A stretch of DNA of 24,477 bases from contig JAGRHK010000001.1 in NCBI GenBank assembly GCA_020444985.1, forward strand, positions 1-24,477. The letters run 5' to 3'. This stretch comes from Candidatus Competibacteraceae bacterium. GTDB lineage: Bacteria; Pseudomonadota; Gammaproteobacteria; Competibacterales; Competibacteraceae. Both the position numbers and the translations under genes were made by a program. This document shows, in pieces, positions 14,118-21,594 of this stretch. The notes beneath the pieces were generated by a model. That model had not been told where the DNA came from. It worked only from the letters and a program-made list of their open reading frames with translations, and did not search any database. The first letter of the stretch is position 1; each line of letters begins with the position of its first letter.

Positions 14118-15450
14118 GTCGTACCTCAAAGTTCATATCAATACGGTTCATCACCGAAATTTCAAAACCCGAACGCACCCATTCCGCACGCAAGCCTTCC
14201 TGACGACAGAGCCGGTCCATATTGCCGCGCGAGGTGCGCACTTCGATCAGCCATTCGCCTGCGGGGCCAGATTGCTCGGTGACTACAGCGCCCAAGTTGA
14301 ACAGACAGGCTCGCAACCGCGCCGCCATCGGCGGTAGACAGAGCCAGCCATGCACTGTTCCTCCTCGTAATCGCTCGGCAATCGCCGTCGACAACAGTTC
14401 AAGCCCCGCGCCTGTCGTCGCCGACAACCAGACCGCGCGTACGCGCCCCTCATTATCCCGCTCCAGTCGCGGCGGCTCGCTGTTCCGATCAATCTTGTTA
14501 AATACCTGCAAGCGTGGCGTGTCCGCCGCGCCAATTTCTGCTAATACCGATTCAACCTGCAAAATGGCGTCATGTCGATCGGGATGGTTGGCATCAATCA
14601 CATGTAGCAACAGGCTGGCTTCAACGGTCTCACGCAGGGTCGAACGAAACGCCGCCACCAATTCGTGCGGCAGCCGACGGATGAATCCTACCGTATCAGC
14701 GAGCACGACCGGCTCGACCCCAGGCAACTCCAGACGCCGCAAAGTTGGATCCAGGGTGGCGAATAACTGGTCGGCTACGTAGACATTGGCTTGAGTGAGC
14801 GCATTGAACAAGGTGGATTTGCCGGCATTGGTATAACCGACCAGCGAAACCGTCGGCAGGTCCACCTTGCGTCGTGCGCGCCGCCCTTGTTCACGCTGTC
14901 GCTCGACACGCTCTAACCGCAAGCGAATTTGCCGAATACGATCAGCCAACAGACGCCGGTCCGTTTCCAACTGAGTTTCACCGGGTCCGCGCAACCCGAT
15001 ACCGCCACGTTGCCGCTCCAGGTGAGTCCAGCCGCGCACTAACCGGGTGGATAAATGACGCAACTGCGCGAGTTCCACTTGTAACTTGCCCTCAAAACTG
15101 CGCGCCCGCTGAGCAAAAATGTCCAGGATCAGGCCGGTGCGATCCACGACCCGGCATTGCAAAAACGCCTCCAAATTGCGCTCCTGACTTGGCGACAGGG
15201 CATGATCGAAAATCACCAGTTTGGCGTTGCCTTGTTGCGCCGCTTCCCGGATTTCTTCGGCCTTGCCACTCCCGACAAACAGGCGTGAGTCAGGCGCTGA
15301 CCGCCGTCCTGTAATCAACATGGTGCATTCTGCGCCCGCTGAAGCCGCTAATTCCTGGAATTCAACAAAACCCGGGTCATTCTCTTCCGATCGATCCAGC
15401 GTTAGATGGACGAGAACGGCGCGTTCGCCGCCGCTGGGCCGCTCAAACAA
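14104..15450 (-). CDS. hflX: Ribosome-associated GTPase HflX
   Basis: HflX binds the 50S ribosomal subunit and can split stalled ribosomes, using GTP. The 448-residue protein has the N-terminal HflX domain (about 10-195; LVIFDHALSPSQERNLE, VVDRTGLILDIFAQRARS, RGGIGLRGPGETQLETDRR). The G domain carries G1 GYTNAGKS (205-212), a LFATLDPTLRR switch region, G3 DTVGF (252-256), G4 NKID (318-321) and a C-terminal domain after 375. The start is a TTG at 15450, with GGGAGG 4 nt upstream. It gives MFERPSGGERAVLVH, which aligns with E. coli HflX (MFDR...), so the unusual start codon is well supported. hfq is 29 nt upstream. Confidence 0.96.
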   Translation of the reverse strand: MFERPSGGERAVLVHLTLDRSEENDPGFVEFQELAASAGAECTMLITGRRSAPDSRLFVGSGKAEEIREAAQQGNAKLVIFDHALSPSQERNLEAFLQCRVVDRTGLILDIFAQRARSFEGKLQVELAQLRHLSTRLVRGWTHLERQRGGIGLRGPGETQLETDRRLLADRIRQIRLRLERVERQREQGRRARRKVDLPTVSLVGYTNAGKSTLFNALTQANVYVADQLFATLDPTLRRLELPGVEPVVLADTVGFIRRLPHELVAAFRSTLRETVEASLLLHVIDANHPDRHDAILQVESVLAEIGAADTPRLQVFNKIDRNSEPPRLERDNEGRVRAVWLSATTGAGLELLSTAIAERLRGGTVHGWLCLPPMAARLRACLFNLGAVVTEQSGPAGEWLIEVRTSRGNMDRLCRQEGLRAEWVRSGFEISVMNRIDMNFEVRHGLE

Positions 15451-15479
15451 ATGGCCTCCCGCGCTTCGTTGGACAACCG

Positions 15480-15731
15480 TCAGGATGGATCGACGCCGCC
15501 ATTTTCGTCCGCGGCCAAATTCAGCCGCACATTGCGAACTGGCACGATCGTGGAAATCGCATGTTTATAGATCATCTGACTGACGCTGTTTTTCAGAAGC
15601 ACCACGAACTGATCGAAAGATTCAATCTGTCCCTGCAACTTGATGCCGTTTACCAGATACACCGAAACCGGAATCCGCTCCTTACGCAAGGCGTTCAGAA
15701 AGGGTTCCTGAAGAGAATGACCTTTTGCCAT
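15480..15731 (-). CDS. hfq: RNA chaperone Hfq
   Basis: Hfq is a hexameric Sm-like protein that pairs small regulatory RNAs with mRNAs. The 83-residue protein is nearly identical to the enteric core: MAKG.SLQEPFLNALRKERIP, K31, the GQIESFDQF strand with F39, and YKHAIS at 55-60 with K56 and H57 lining the proximal RNA site. Rim basics R16, K17 and R19 are retained. The C-terminal tail is short (about 15 residues after the core) and ends in an acidic ADENGGVDPS tip, shorter than the 102-residue E. coli protein. GGGAG lies about 8 nt before the ATG. It heads the hflX-hflK-hflC group and lies 251 nt after miaA. Confidence 0.98.
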   Translation of the reverse strand: MAKGHSLQEPFLNALRKERIPVSVYLVNGIKLQGQIESFDQFVVLLKNSVSQMIYKHAISTIVPVRNVRLNLAADENGGVDPS

Positions 15732-15982
15732 CGCGACGCTCCCTTGTTGTTATGGGTCAAAAACGCAAAATCAAGCTCAAAATCGAAAAGTTTGAAGTTT
15801 CTCAAAAAAAAGAAAAACCGTTTAGGCATTTTGCAGAATCCATGCCTAGTCCCCAGGTTTATTCGCCGGATGGTCGGCCCATCACGTTCCCGTGAGGTGC
15901 TTCCCTAGGGAATTTCAAAATTCCTGCGACTATCTTCATTCGCCTGACAAGCGGCGGCGGCTGATCCGAAATACTCATTATA
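15732..15982 (-). other. miaA-hfq spacer: structured leader and doubtful small ORF
   Basis: This 251-nt spacer, read on the minus strand, starts with TATAATG four bases after the miaA stop. It can encode a 39-codon ORF (15859-15978, MSISDQPPPLV...), which lacks a ribosome-binding site and matches no family I know. It also holds a palindrome, GGAATTT-CA-AAATTCC (15909-15924), and a GC-rich segment with CACG-TTCC-CGTG. The last 110 nt before hfq are strongly T-rich on the minus strand, as in an A/U-rich untranslated leader. An hfq promoter is expected here; TATAAT at 15977-15982 lacks a good -35. Confidence 0.35.
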
Positions 15983-16948
15983 TTAACACAACCGGTTTGA
16001 TGTGTTAGGGAAAAAGCCGGATTCATGCAAGTGGGCAACAATTTGGTCAAGGAGATCAGGCGCCATGCTGTTCAACCAGAATACGCCGGTTTCCGAACGT
16101 AACCAGGTCAACTGCCGCTTGGCGAATTGGCGGGTTGCCGCAACGCCGCGTTCGCACAGCGCGGCATAATCCAGAACGCCATCCAGGTATTCCCAAACCT
16201 GCCGGTAGCCGACGGCCCGCATGGCCGGTTTGTGCAAATTGAGATCGCCACGCGCCCGCAAACGCCCCACTTCGGTCAAAAAACCCTGCTCCAGCATCGC
16301 CCTGAATCGGTGTTCAATGCGCTCGTGCAGCACCTGGCGGTCTGCAGGAGCCACCGTTAGCTTGACGATGCGAAATGGCAATAATTCGTTGTGCGAACGG
16401 TGGCAAAGTTCCGTGAGCGACTGGCCGGTCAATATGTAGACTTCAAGCGCCCGCTGAATGCGCTGAACATCATGAGGATGAATACGCTCCGCTGCGACGG
16501 GATCAACTCTCGCTAATCGGGCGTGCAAGACAATGCTGCCCTGCTCGGCCAGTTCGGCCGCCAACCGGGCGCGCACTTCAGGATCAGCCGCTGGTAATTG
16601 CGCCAAGCCCTGTTCCAGCGCCCTGAAATAGAGCATCGTACCCCCCACGAGTAAGGGAATATGCCCAACGGCATGAATGGCGGCAATCTCACGCAGGGCA
16701 TCGCCGCGAAATTGGCCAGCAGAGTAGGCCTCGGCAGGATCGAGGATATCGATCAGGCGGTGCGGCGCGATGCGCTGCGTCGCGGCGTCGGGCTTGGCCG
16801 TGCCGATATCCATGCCCCGATAAACCAGCGCTGAATCAACGCTGATAATCTCAAATGGCCAACGCTGGACCAGTTCCACGGCTAACGCTGTTTTACCCGA
16901 GGCAGTGGGTCCCATCAGGAATAGGACGAAGGGGCGGGAGTCCGTCAT
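15983..16948 (-). CDS. miaA: tRNA dimethylallyltransferase
   Basis: MiaA transfers a dimethylallyl group to A37 of tRNAs that read UNN codons. The 321-residue protein has the P-loop GPTASGKT (13-20), then EIISVDSALVYRGMDIGTAKP with the catalytic aspartate, a HRLIDILDP block, and AGQFRGDALREI. LLVGGTMLYFRAL (about 100-112) and HPHDVQRIQRALEVYILTG complete the core; the C-terminal RAVGYRQVWEYL and RQFAKRQLTWLRSE blocks contact tRNA. Length is normal. The ATG at 16948 has GGAAG about 7 nt upstream, and that segment belongs to a 14-bp tandem repeat. mutL ends 71 nt upstream. Confidence 0.97.
   Translation of the reverse strand: MTDSRPFVLFLMGPTASGKTALAVELVQRWPFEIISVDSALVYRGMDIGTAKPDAATQRIAPHRLIDILDPAEAYSAGQFRGDALREIAAIHAVGHIPLLVGGTMLYFRALEQGLAQLPAADPEVRARLAAELAEQGSIVLHARLARVDPVAAERIHPHDVQRIQRALEVYILTGQSLTELCHRSHNELLPFRIVKLTVAPADRQVLHERIEHRFRAMLEQGFLTEVGRLRARGDLNLHKPAMRAVGYRQVWEYLDGVLDYAALCERGVAATRQFAKRQLTWLRSETGVFWLNSMAPDLLDQIVAHLHESGFFPNTSNRLC
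15984..16007. repeat. 7-bp inverted repeat across the miaA stop
   Basis: TAACACA (15984-15990) and TGTGTTA (16001-16007) pair perfectly around a 10-nt loop containing ACCGGT. The element overlaps the end of miaA and sits directly before the TATAAT on the minus strand. It could be a weak attenuator or a regulator site for hfq transcription. No T-tract follows, so intrinsic termination is unlikely. Confidence 0.35.
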
Positions 16949-16950
16949 AT

Positions 16951-16978
16951 CAGGCTTCCGGCTCCAGGCTTCCGGCTC
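16951..16978. repeat. Two exact 14-bp tandem repeats before miaA
   Basis: CAGGCTTCCGGCTC occurs twice without a gap (16951-16964 and 16965-16978) in the mutL-miaA spacer. On the minus strand each copy holds GGAAG; the copy nearest miaA sits at ribosome-binding distance. A small hairpin, AGGTT-AGAA-AACCT, adjoins at 16979-16992. This looks like slippage duplication. Confidence 0.7.
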
Positions 16979-17019
16979 AGGTTAGAAAACCTGGACATCT
17001 GGCGCATGATGCCTTGGAG

Positions 17020-18825
17020 TCAACGTCCACGCTGAAACAGCCGATCCAATTCGTCCAAGGTTAATTGAATCCAGGTGGGCCGGCCATGATTGCACTGACC
17101 GCTGTGATTGGTGCGCTCCATGTCGCGTAACAGAGCGCTCATTTCCAGCAAATTCATCGGTCGGTTGGCGCGGATCGCGCTGTGGCAGGCCAAACTAGCC
17201 AGCAGAGTCAAAATGGCTATTTCAACCCGATCGCTAGTTTCATGCGCGACCAAGTCAGCCAACATATCGCGCACCAGTCCGGCAATGTCCAGTCCTGCCA
17301 GCAATGCTGGAATTTGCCGTACGACCACGACGTCCGGCCCCATTATCGCCAACTCCAATCCAGCCTCAGCGAACAAGGGAGCATGCGTTTCGACCAATGC
17401 CCGCTCTTGCGGCGTCACGTTCAAAGTCACTGGCGTCAGGAGCGCCTGAGTTTTAAGGCCTTCTCCAGTCAGGGCGGTTTTCAGCCGCTCGTAAAGAATG
17501 CGTTCATGCGCAGCGTGCATATCCACGACCACCAGTCCCGCATCATTTTCCGCCAGAACATAAGCGCCGTGCAGTTGTCCGAGCGCATAACCAAGTGGCG
17601 GTGATTTAGCAACGACTTCACGAATAGCGTCGGCAGGCGTTTCCGGCAGTGAAGCCGCATGCAACTGACCATAGGCCGACAGCCGCTCTCCAACATGCAG
17701 CGGTAACCGCGGTTGGTTGGCGCTAAATGGACCGGCGGTTGCGCCTGATCCGCCTCGATTTCCACTGACTGCGCCTAGCCGTTCAACGGCTTGAGCTACC
17801 GGCGGCGGCGCTGCGCCAGGCCGTACTTCCGCAAGCGATGTCTGCACCGTGCGCCGAATAAACTCATGAACAGCCGACGATTCCCGGAACCGGACCTCGT
17901 GTTTGGCGGGGTGGGCATTGACATCGACAGCCGCTGGATCAAGCTCCAGATAGAGAACAGCCGCCGGTTGCCGATCCTGGTAGAGAACATCCTGGTAGGC
18001 TTGCCGCATCGCGTAAGCGATGACCCGGTCACGCACTGGCCGACCGTTAACCAGGAAATATTGCAAGTCGGATTGGGCGCGCGAGACGGTGGGTAACCCA
18101 AGCCAGCCCCAAAGTCGCAATCCGCCTTCGCTACGATCGAAGAAAATACTGGCCGCCACAAATTCCCGACCGCATAGCTCCCCGATGCGTTGCGTCCCTC
18201 CCTCTGCATGAGCTGCCGGCTCCAGATTCAAGACGGGCCGCTGGTTATGCCATAGGCTGAATCCGACGGCAAAGCGACTCAGGGCGAGCCGACGCACCGC
18301 TTCTTCGATATGGCCGAATTCAGTCCGCTCGCTGCGTAAAAATTTGCGGCGGGCCGGCACATTGAAGAACAGATCACGGACTTCCAGGGTGCTACCCATC
18401 GGATGGGATGCTGGGATCGGTTCATCAACAACTTCGCCGCCATCCCCACCAACTCGCCATCCGGTGTCCTCGTCCACCGTGCGCGAAGTCAGTGTCAGCC
18501 GTGACACCGAGGCGATGCTGGGCAAGGCTTCGCCGCGAAAGCCGAGACTGGAGACGTGTTGCAGATCGTCGAAACTGGCGATTTTGCTGGTAGCGTGACG
18601 AGCCAGCGCTAACGGTAGCTGGTCCGCTAGAATGCCGGAGCCGTTGTCGCGAACCCGAATAAGGCGGACGCCGCCTTGCTCGATTTCAACAACGATACGG
18701 GTAGCGCCGGCATCCAGACTATTCTCCAGCAATTCCTTGGCCGCTGACGCCGGACGCTCAACCACTTCGCCAGCAGCGATCTGGCTAATCAGTTGCGGCG
18801 GCAAGCGTTGAATGCGTAAGCTCAA
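17020..18825 (-). CDS. mutL: DNA mismatch repair protein MutL (endonuclease-type)
   Basis: MutL couples MutS recognition to strand incision. The 601-residue protein has the GHKL ATPase: LISQIAAGEVVERPASAAKEL, ELLENSLDAG with E34, DNGSGI at 60-65, GFRGEAL at 95-101. A Pro/Gly-rich linker (about 335-415) and a C-terminal dimerisation domain follow. The latter carries D435-M-H-A-x2-E441-x4-E446, matching the DQHA(X)2E(X)4E nuclease motif in its DMHA variant, with ACHSAIRA (546-553) and C578-NHGRP completing the metal site. QALLTP at 460-465 fits the QxLLxP sliding-clamp motif. This is the Pseudomonas-like form of species without MutH. bamC ends 15 nt upstream. Confidence 0.97.
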   Translation of the reverse strand: MSLRIQRLPPQLISQIAAGEVVERPASAAKELLENSLDAGATRIVVEIEQGGVRLIRVRDNGSGILADQLPLALARHATSKIASFDDLQHVSSLGFRGEALPSIASVSRLTLTSRTVDEDTGWRVGGDGGEVVDEPIPASHPMGSTLEVRDLFFNVPARRKFLRSERTEFGHIEEAVRRLALSRFAVGFSLWHNQRPVLNLEPAAHAEGGTQRIGELCGREFVAASIFFDRSEGGLRLWGWLGLPTVSRAQSDLQYFLVNGRPVRDRVIAYAMRQAYQDVLYQDRQPAAVLYLELDPAAVDVNAHPAKHEVRFRESSAVHEFIRRTVQTSLAEVRPGAAPPPVAQAVERLGAVSGNRGGSGATAGPFSANQPRLPLHVGERLSAYGQLHAASLPETPADAIREVVAKSPPLGYALGQLHGAYVLAENDAGLVVVDMHAAHERILYERLKTALTGEGLKTQALLTPVTLNVTPQERALVETHAPLFAEAGLELAIMGPDVVVVRQIPALLAGLDIAGLVRDMLADLVAHETSDRVEIAILTLLASLACHSAIRANRPMNLLEMSALLRDMERTNHSGQCNHGRPTWIQLTLDELDRLFQRGR

Positions 18826-18840
18826 GGGATGGCCCGGTTA

Positions 18841-20022
18841 TCAGCGAATAACTTTTTGCAGCACATCCATGACCTGCTTAGCGCCGGCTGAATGGTCCGG
18901 CCGGTCGTTGCCATCTCGCACCACCACCACCGTCTGTTCACCCTGTCCAGCCAGTCGGACGCGATAGCGGGTGCCGACCGGCGGCGCATCAGCCTTCCCA
19001 CTGCGCCAGAATGCCAGTTTGGAAAACCAGCCCTCATCCTCGGCCTTCTGGTTCTCCAGCTCAGGGTCGCGATATTCGACGACATAGAGACCCTGGCTGC
19101 GATTCTGTTCCTCTACAGCGTAATTACTACCGTCCAGCGCGAGGCCGACCAAGCGCCAGGCGCTCGAATAACCCTCGTTGATCAACAGTCGGCTTTCCCC
19201 ATCCTCTTCAATCAGACGAGTGCGCGCCACAGCAGGCGTTGTGCTCGCTTTGGCTTGCCGAATCTCGGCGCGCTTCTCTGATGCACCCAGGTAAACGGTC
19301 AGTCGGTTGAGCATTTCCGCCTCCAACTCCGGGCTGGAGGGCCGTCGTTGCCACATATAGGTATTGCTGGCGCTGGCGCTGGCGCCGCCTACCGCAACTT
19401 CTTCGACGCCGTAATGCGTCAGATAAACCTCGGTATTCGCCCCGTCCTCACTTCTTTCCAGGCGAGTGCGAAACTTGTCTCGGGTCGGCGCTGAGTACAG
19501 GACGTCCAGATATTGCTTCAACACACCGCGTAGACCATCCTGGGGAATATCAGCGCGATTCTCTACCCAGCCGGTTTCCATAATACCGATCGTCGGATCA
19601 TCGCGTTTGAGGGTGAAGCCATTACTAATCCAGAAGTCCCGAACTTTAGGCCAGGCTTGGTCTGCCGGCGCAGCGATAACCAGCCAGCGCTGGTCTCCAT
19701 CCTGCTGCAGAGTGATGCCAGGCTGTGACGGCAACACCGCAGCAGGTTGCTGGGCCTGGACCCCACTGCGTTCCTCGGCATAGGTCGCCAGACTGGCCGA
19801 CCCGGCCGGACCGATCTCTGGCACGATCAGCGTATCGTCAATCGTTGACGCCGTCAGATCGGGCGGAATTTCCAGGGGCTGCGTCACTGTGCTTTGCCGA
19901 TAATCCGGACGACGATCCGGTAACAGGGTGTCGAAACTCTTGGAACAACCGGTTAGCGCTAACGCTGCGGCGAGGATGCCCACCATCGCGCGCCACAGGG
20001 AATGTAAAAATTGCGTTGTCAT
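18841..20022 (-). CDS. bamC: Outer-membrane protein assembly lipoprotein BamC
   Basis: BamC (NlpB) is a lipoprotein of the BAM complex that inserts beta-barrel proteins into the outer membrane. The 393-residue protein has a lipoprotein signal with hydrophobic core 13-24 and lipobox LTGC, lipidated C26 and Ser at +2, which favours outer-membrane sorting. An unstructured segment with PDRRPDYRQS and LEIPPDLT (about 35-57) is the part that binds BamD in E. coli. Two helix-grip domains follow (about 105-225 and 265-390), the first with IGIMETGWVENRADIP and RDKFRTRLER, the second ending GTRYRVRLAG. It starts 4 nt after the dapA stop, so the two are surely cotranscribed. mutL follows after 15 nt. 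Confidence 0.94.
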   Translation of the reverse strand: MTTQFLHSLWRAMVGILAAALALTGCSKSFDTLLPDRRPDYRQSTVTQPLEIPPDLTASTIDDTLIVPEIGPAGSASLATYAEERSGVQAQQPAAVLPSQPGITLQQDGDQRWLVIAAPADQAWPKVRDFWISNGFTLKRDDPTIGIMETGWVENRADIPQDGLRGVLKQYLDVLYSAPTRDKFRTRLERSEDGANTEVYLTHYGVEEVAVGGASASASNTYMWQRRPSSPELEAEMLNRLTVYLGASEKRAEIRQAKASTTPAVARTRLIEEDGESRLLINEGYSSAWRLVGLALDGSNYAVEEQNRSQGLYVVEYRDPELENQKAEDEGWFSKLAFWRSGKADAPPVGTRYRVRLAGQGEQTVVVVRDGNDRPDHSAGAKQVMDVLQKVIR

Positions 20023-20026
20023 GTTA

Positions 20027-20899
20027 TTACAGCACTCCAGCCTGCTGCATCGCAGCCCGCACCGCAGGCTGGAATGACTCGGAAAACGGCGTGAGCGGCA
20101 GGCGAATTCCCGGCGGAATCAGGTCTAGCTGGTTCACAGCCCATTTTACGGGGATGGGGTTGGATTCAAGAAACAGCGTCCTGTGCAATTCAGCCAGCCG
20201 GTGATTAATCGCTTCGGTGCCTGCGCGATCCCCGGCCAGCGCAGCGATGCACATCTCATGCATCAGGCGCGGGGCGACGTTGGCGGTTACCGAAATCACT
20301 CCCTGAGCGCCGCTGAGCATCGCTTCCGCAGCAATACCGTCGTCGCCACTGTAAATGCCCATGCGATCCCCGCAACGACGCACCAGATCCTGAATGCGCT
20401 CCAGAGTGCTGGCTTCCTTGATGCCGACAATGTTCGAAATGTCGGCTAATCGTTCGACCGTCTCCGGCTTCAGATCACAGGCCGTGCGTCCAGGAACATT
20501 GTAGAGAATTTGCGGGATCGCCACATGGTCCGCGATCAATTTGTAGTGCTGATACAGTCCTTCCTGGGTCGGCTTGTTATAATAAGGGGTAACCAGTAAG
20601 CAGGCGTCCGCGCCGATCTCCATCGCCTGCCGGGTCAGATGCAGCGCTTCGCTGGTGGAATTCGCCCCAGTGCCCGCAATGACCGGAATGCGTCCTCTGA
20701 CCTGCTCCACCACCTTGCGCACCGCAGCAATATGTTCCTCAAAATCCAGGGTTGCTGACTCGCCGGTGGTGCCCACGGCAACAATGCCGTCAGTTCCATT
20801 TTCAATATGGAATTCCAATAAACTTTCCAGCGCCGCGAAATCCAGCCCGCCATCCGCCTGCATCGGCGTTACAATAGCCACCATGCTGCCACGAAACAT
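20027..20899 (-). CDS. dapA: 4-hydroxy-tetrahydrodipicolinate synthase
   Basis: DapA condenses pyruvate with aspartate semialdehyde, the first dedicated step to diaminopimelate and lysine. The 290-residue TIM-barrel protein keeps all catalytic residues at E. coli numbering: T44 and T45 in AVGTTGES, Y133 and R138 in YNVPGRT, and the Schiff-base lysine K161 in GIKEAS. TPYYNKPTQEG (104-114) is also intact. The frame is open to 20962, but the ATG at 20899 gives the family start MFRGSMVAIVTP; AGAGAG lies about 10 nt upstream. It is the first gene of the minus-strand array and is followed by bamC. A promoter candidate lies at 20934-20962. The gcvR-like gene is divergent. Confidence 0.97.
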   Translation of the reverse strand: MFRGSMVAIVTPMQADGGLDFAALESLLEFHIENGTDGIVAVGTTGESATLDFEEHIAAVRKVVEQVRGRIPVIAGTGANSTSEALHLTRQAMEIGADACLLVTPYYNKPTQEGLYQHYKLIADHVAIPQILYNVPGRTACDLKPETVERLADISNIVGIKEASTLERIQDLVRRCGDRMGIYSGDDGIAAEAMLSGAQGVISVTANVAPRLMHEMCIAALAGDRAGTEAINHRLAELHRTLFLESNPIPVKWAVNQLDLIPPGIRLPLTPFSESFQPAVRAAMQQAGVL

Positions 20900-20933
20900 G
20901 ATTTTATACTCTCTGTTGACCCGCAATCGCCGC

Positions 20934-20962
20934 ATGGTACGGATACCCGACGGGCTTGACAA
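20934..20962 (-). promoter_or_regulatory. Candidate promoter of dapA and the downstream array
   Basis: On the minus strand TTGTCA (20957-20962, 5 of 6 to consensus) and TACCAT (20934-20939, 4 of 6) are separated by 17 bp. Transcription would begin near 20927, about 28 nt before dapA. This is the best pair in the divergent region; no operator is visible. Confidence 0.45.
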
Positions 20963-20990
20963 GCGCCCCCGTTAAGACAGCGGAGAACCG

Positions 20991-21019
20991 TTTTCACCCC
21001 TGCTGGATACCTGTACACT
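20991..21019 (+). promoter_or_regulatory. Candidate promoter of the gcvR-like gene
   Basis: TTTTCA (20991-20996) and TACACT (21014-21019) are 17 bp apart, each with 4 of 6 consensus matches. The start would fall near 21026, giving a leader of about 38 nt. The match is moderate and could be chance. Confidence 0.3.
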
Positions 21020-21063
21020 GCCATTATTACACCACCCTGTTCTCTGCCCGTAGGAATCCACCC

Positions 21064-21594
21064 GTGAAAAACTACCTGGTCATTTCCGCACTTGGAGAAG
21101 ATCGTCCCGGCCTGGTCAACGAACTGTCCCGGGCTATCCTGGACTGCGATTGCAACATCACGGACAGCCGCATGACCGTGCTGGGCGGCGAGTTTGCGAC
21201 TCTGCTGATGGTGCAGGGCAATTGGAATACCTTGACCAAACTGGAAATGCAACTCAAACGGTTGGAGCAGGCGCTGGGCATGACCATTATCGCCAAGCGC
21301 ACCGAAAGCCGGGTGGTCGCTGGCGATGTCCTGCCCTATGCGGTTGAAGTGGTTGCCGTCAATCAACCGGGCATCGTTCACCATTTAGCCAGCTTTTTCG
21401 CAAGTCGTTCGATCAATATCGAGGATATGGTGACCCGCAGTTACAGCGCGCCCCATACCGGTACGCCGATGTTCTCGGTCAATCTGGCCATCGGTATTCC
21501 CGCCAATACCCACATCGCCCTGCTGCGCGAGGAATTCCTTGATTTTTGCGATGACCTGAATCTGGATGCGGTGTTAGAGCCGATCAAGGGATGA
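21064..21594 (+). CDS. Double-ACT-domain protein, GcvR family
   Basis: A 176-residue protein made of two ACT domains (about 3-80 and 90-170). The first begins KNYLVISALGEDRPGLVNELSRAILDCDCNITDSRMTVLGGEFATLLMV in segments typical of GcvR; the second has VEVVAVNQPGIVHHLASFFASRSINIEDM. In E. coli GcvR represses the glycine cleavage operon by binding GcvA, and it is encoded divergently from dapA, as here. The same role is possible but cannot be shown without seeing gcvA. The start is a GTG at 21064, with AGGA 8 nt upstream; no ATG fits. The frame is open upstream to 20956 without a ribosome-binding site. The stop overlaps the next gene by 4 nt. Confidence 0.87.
   Translation: MKNYLVISALGEDRPGLVNELSRAILDCDCNITDSRMTVLGGEFATLLMVQGNWNTLTKLEMQLKRLEQALGMTIIAKRTESRVVAGDVLPYAVEVVAVNQPGIVHHLASFFASRSINIEDMVTRSYSAPHTGTPMFSVNLAIGIPANTHIALLREEFLDFCDDLNLDAVLEPIKG

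Noticed and set aside
15859..15978. 39-codon ORF after miaA as a real gene
   Set aside because: No ribosome-binding site, several rare-looking codons and no known family; kept only as part of the spacer description.
20956..20984. TTGACA on the plus strand as the gcvR promoter
   Set aside because: No acceptable -10 stands 16-18 bp downstream; the same bases fit better as the dapA -35 on the other strand.
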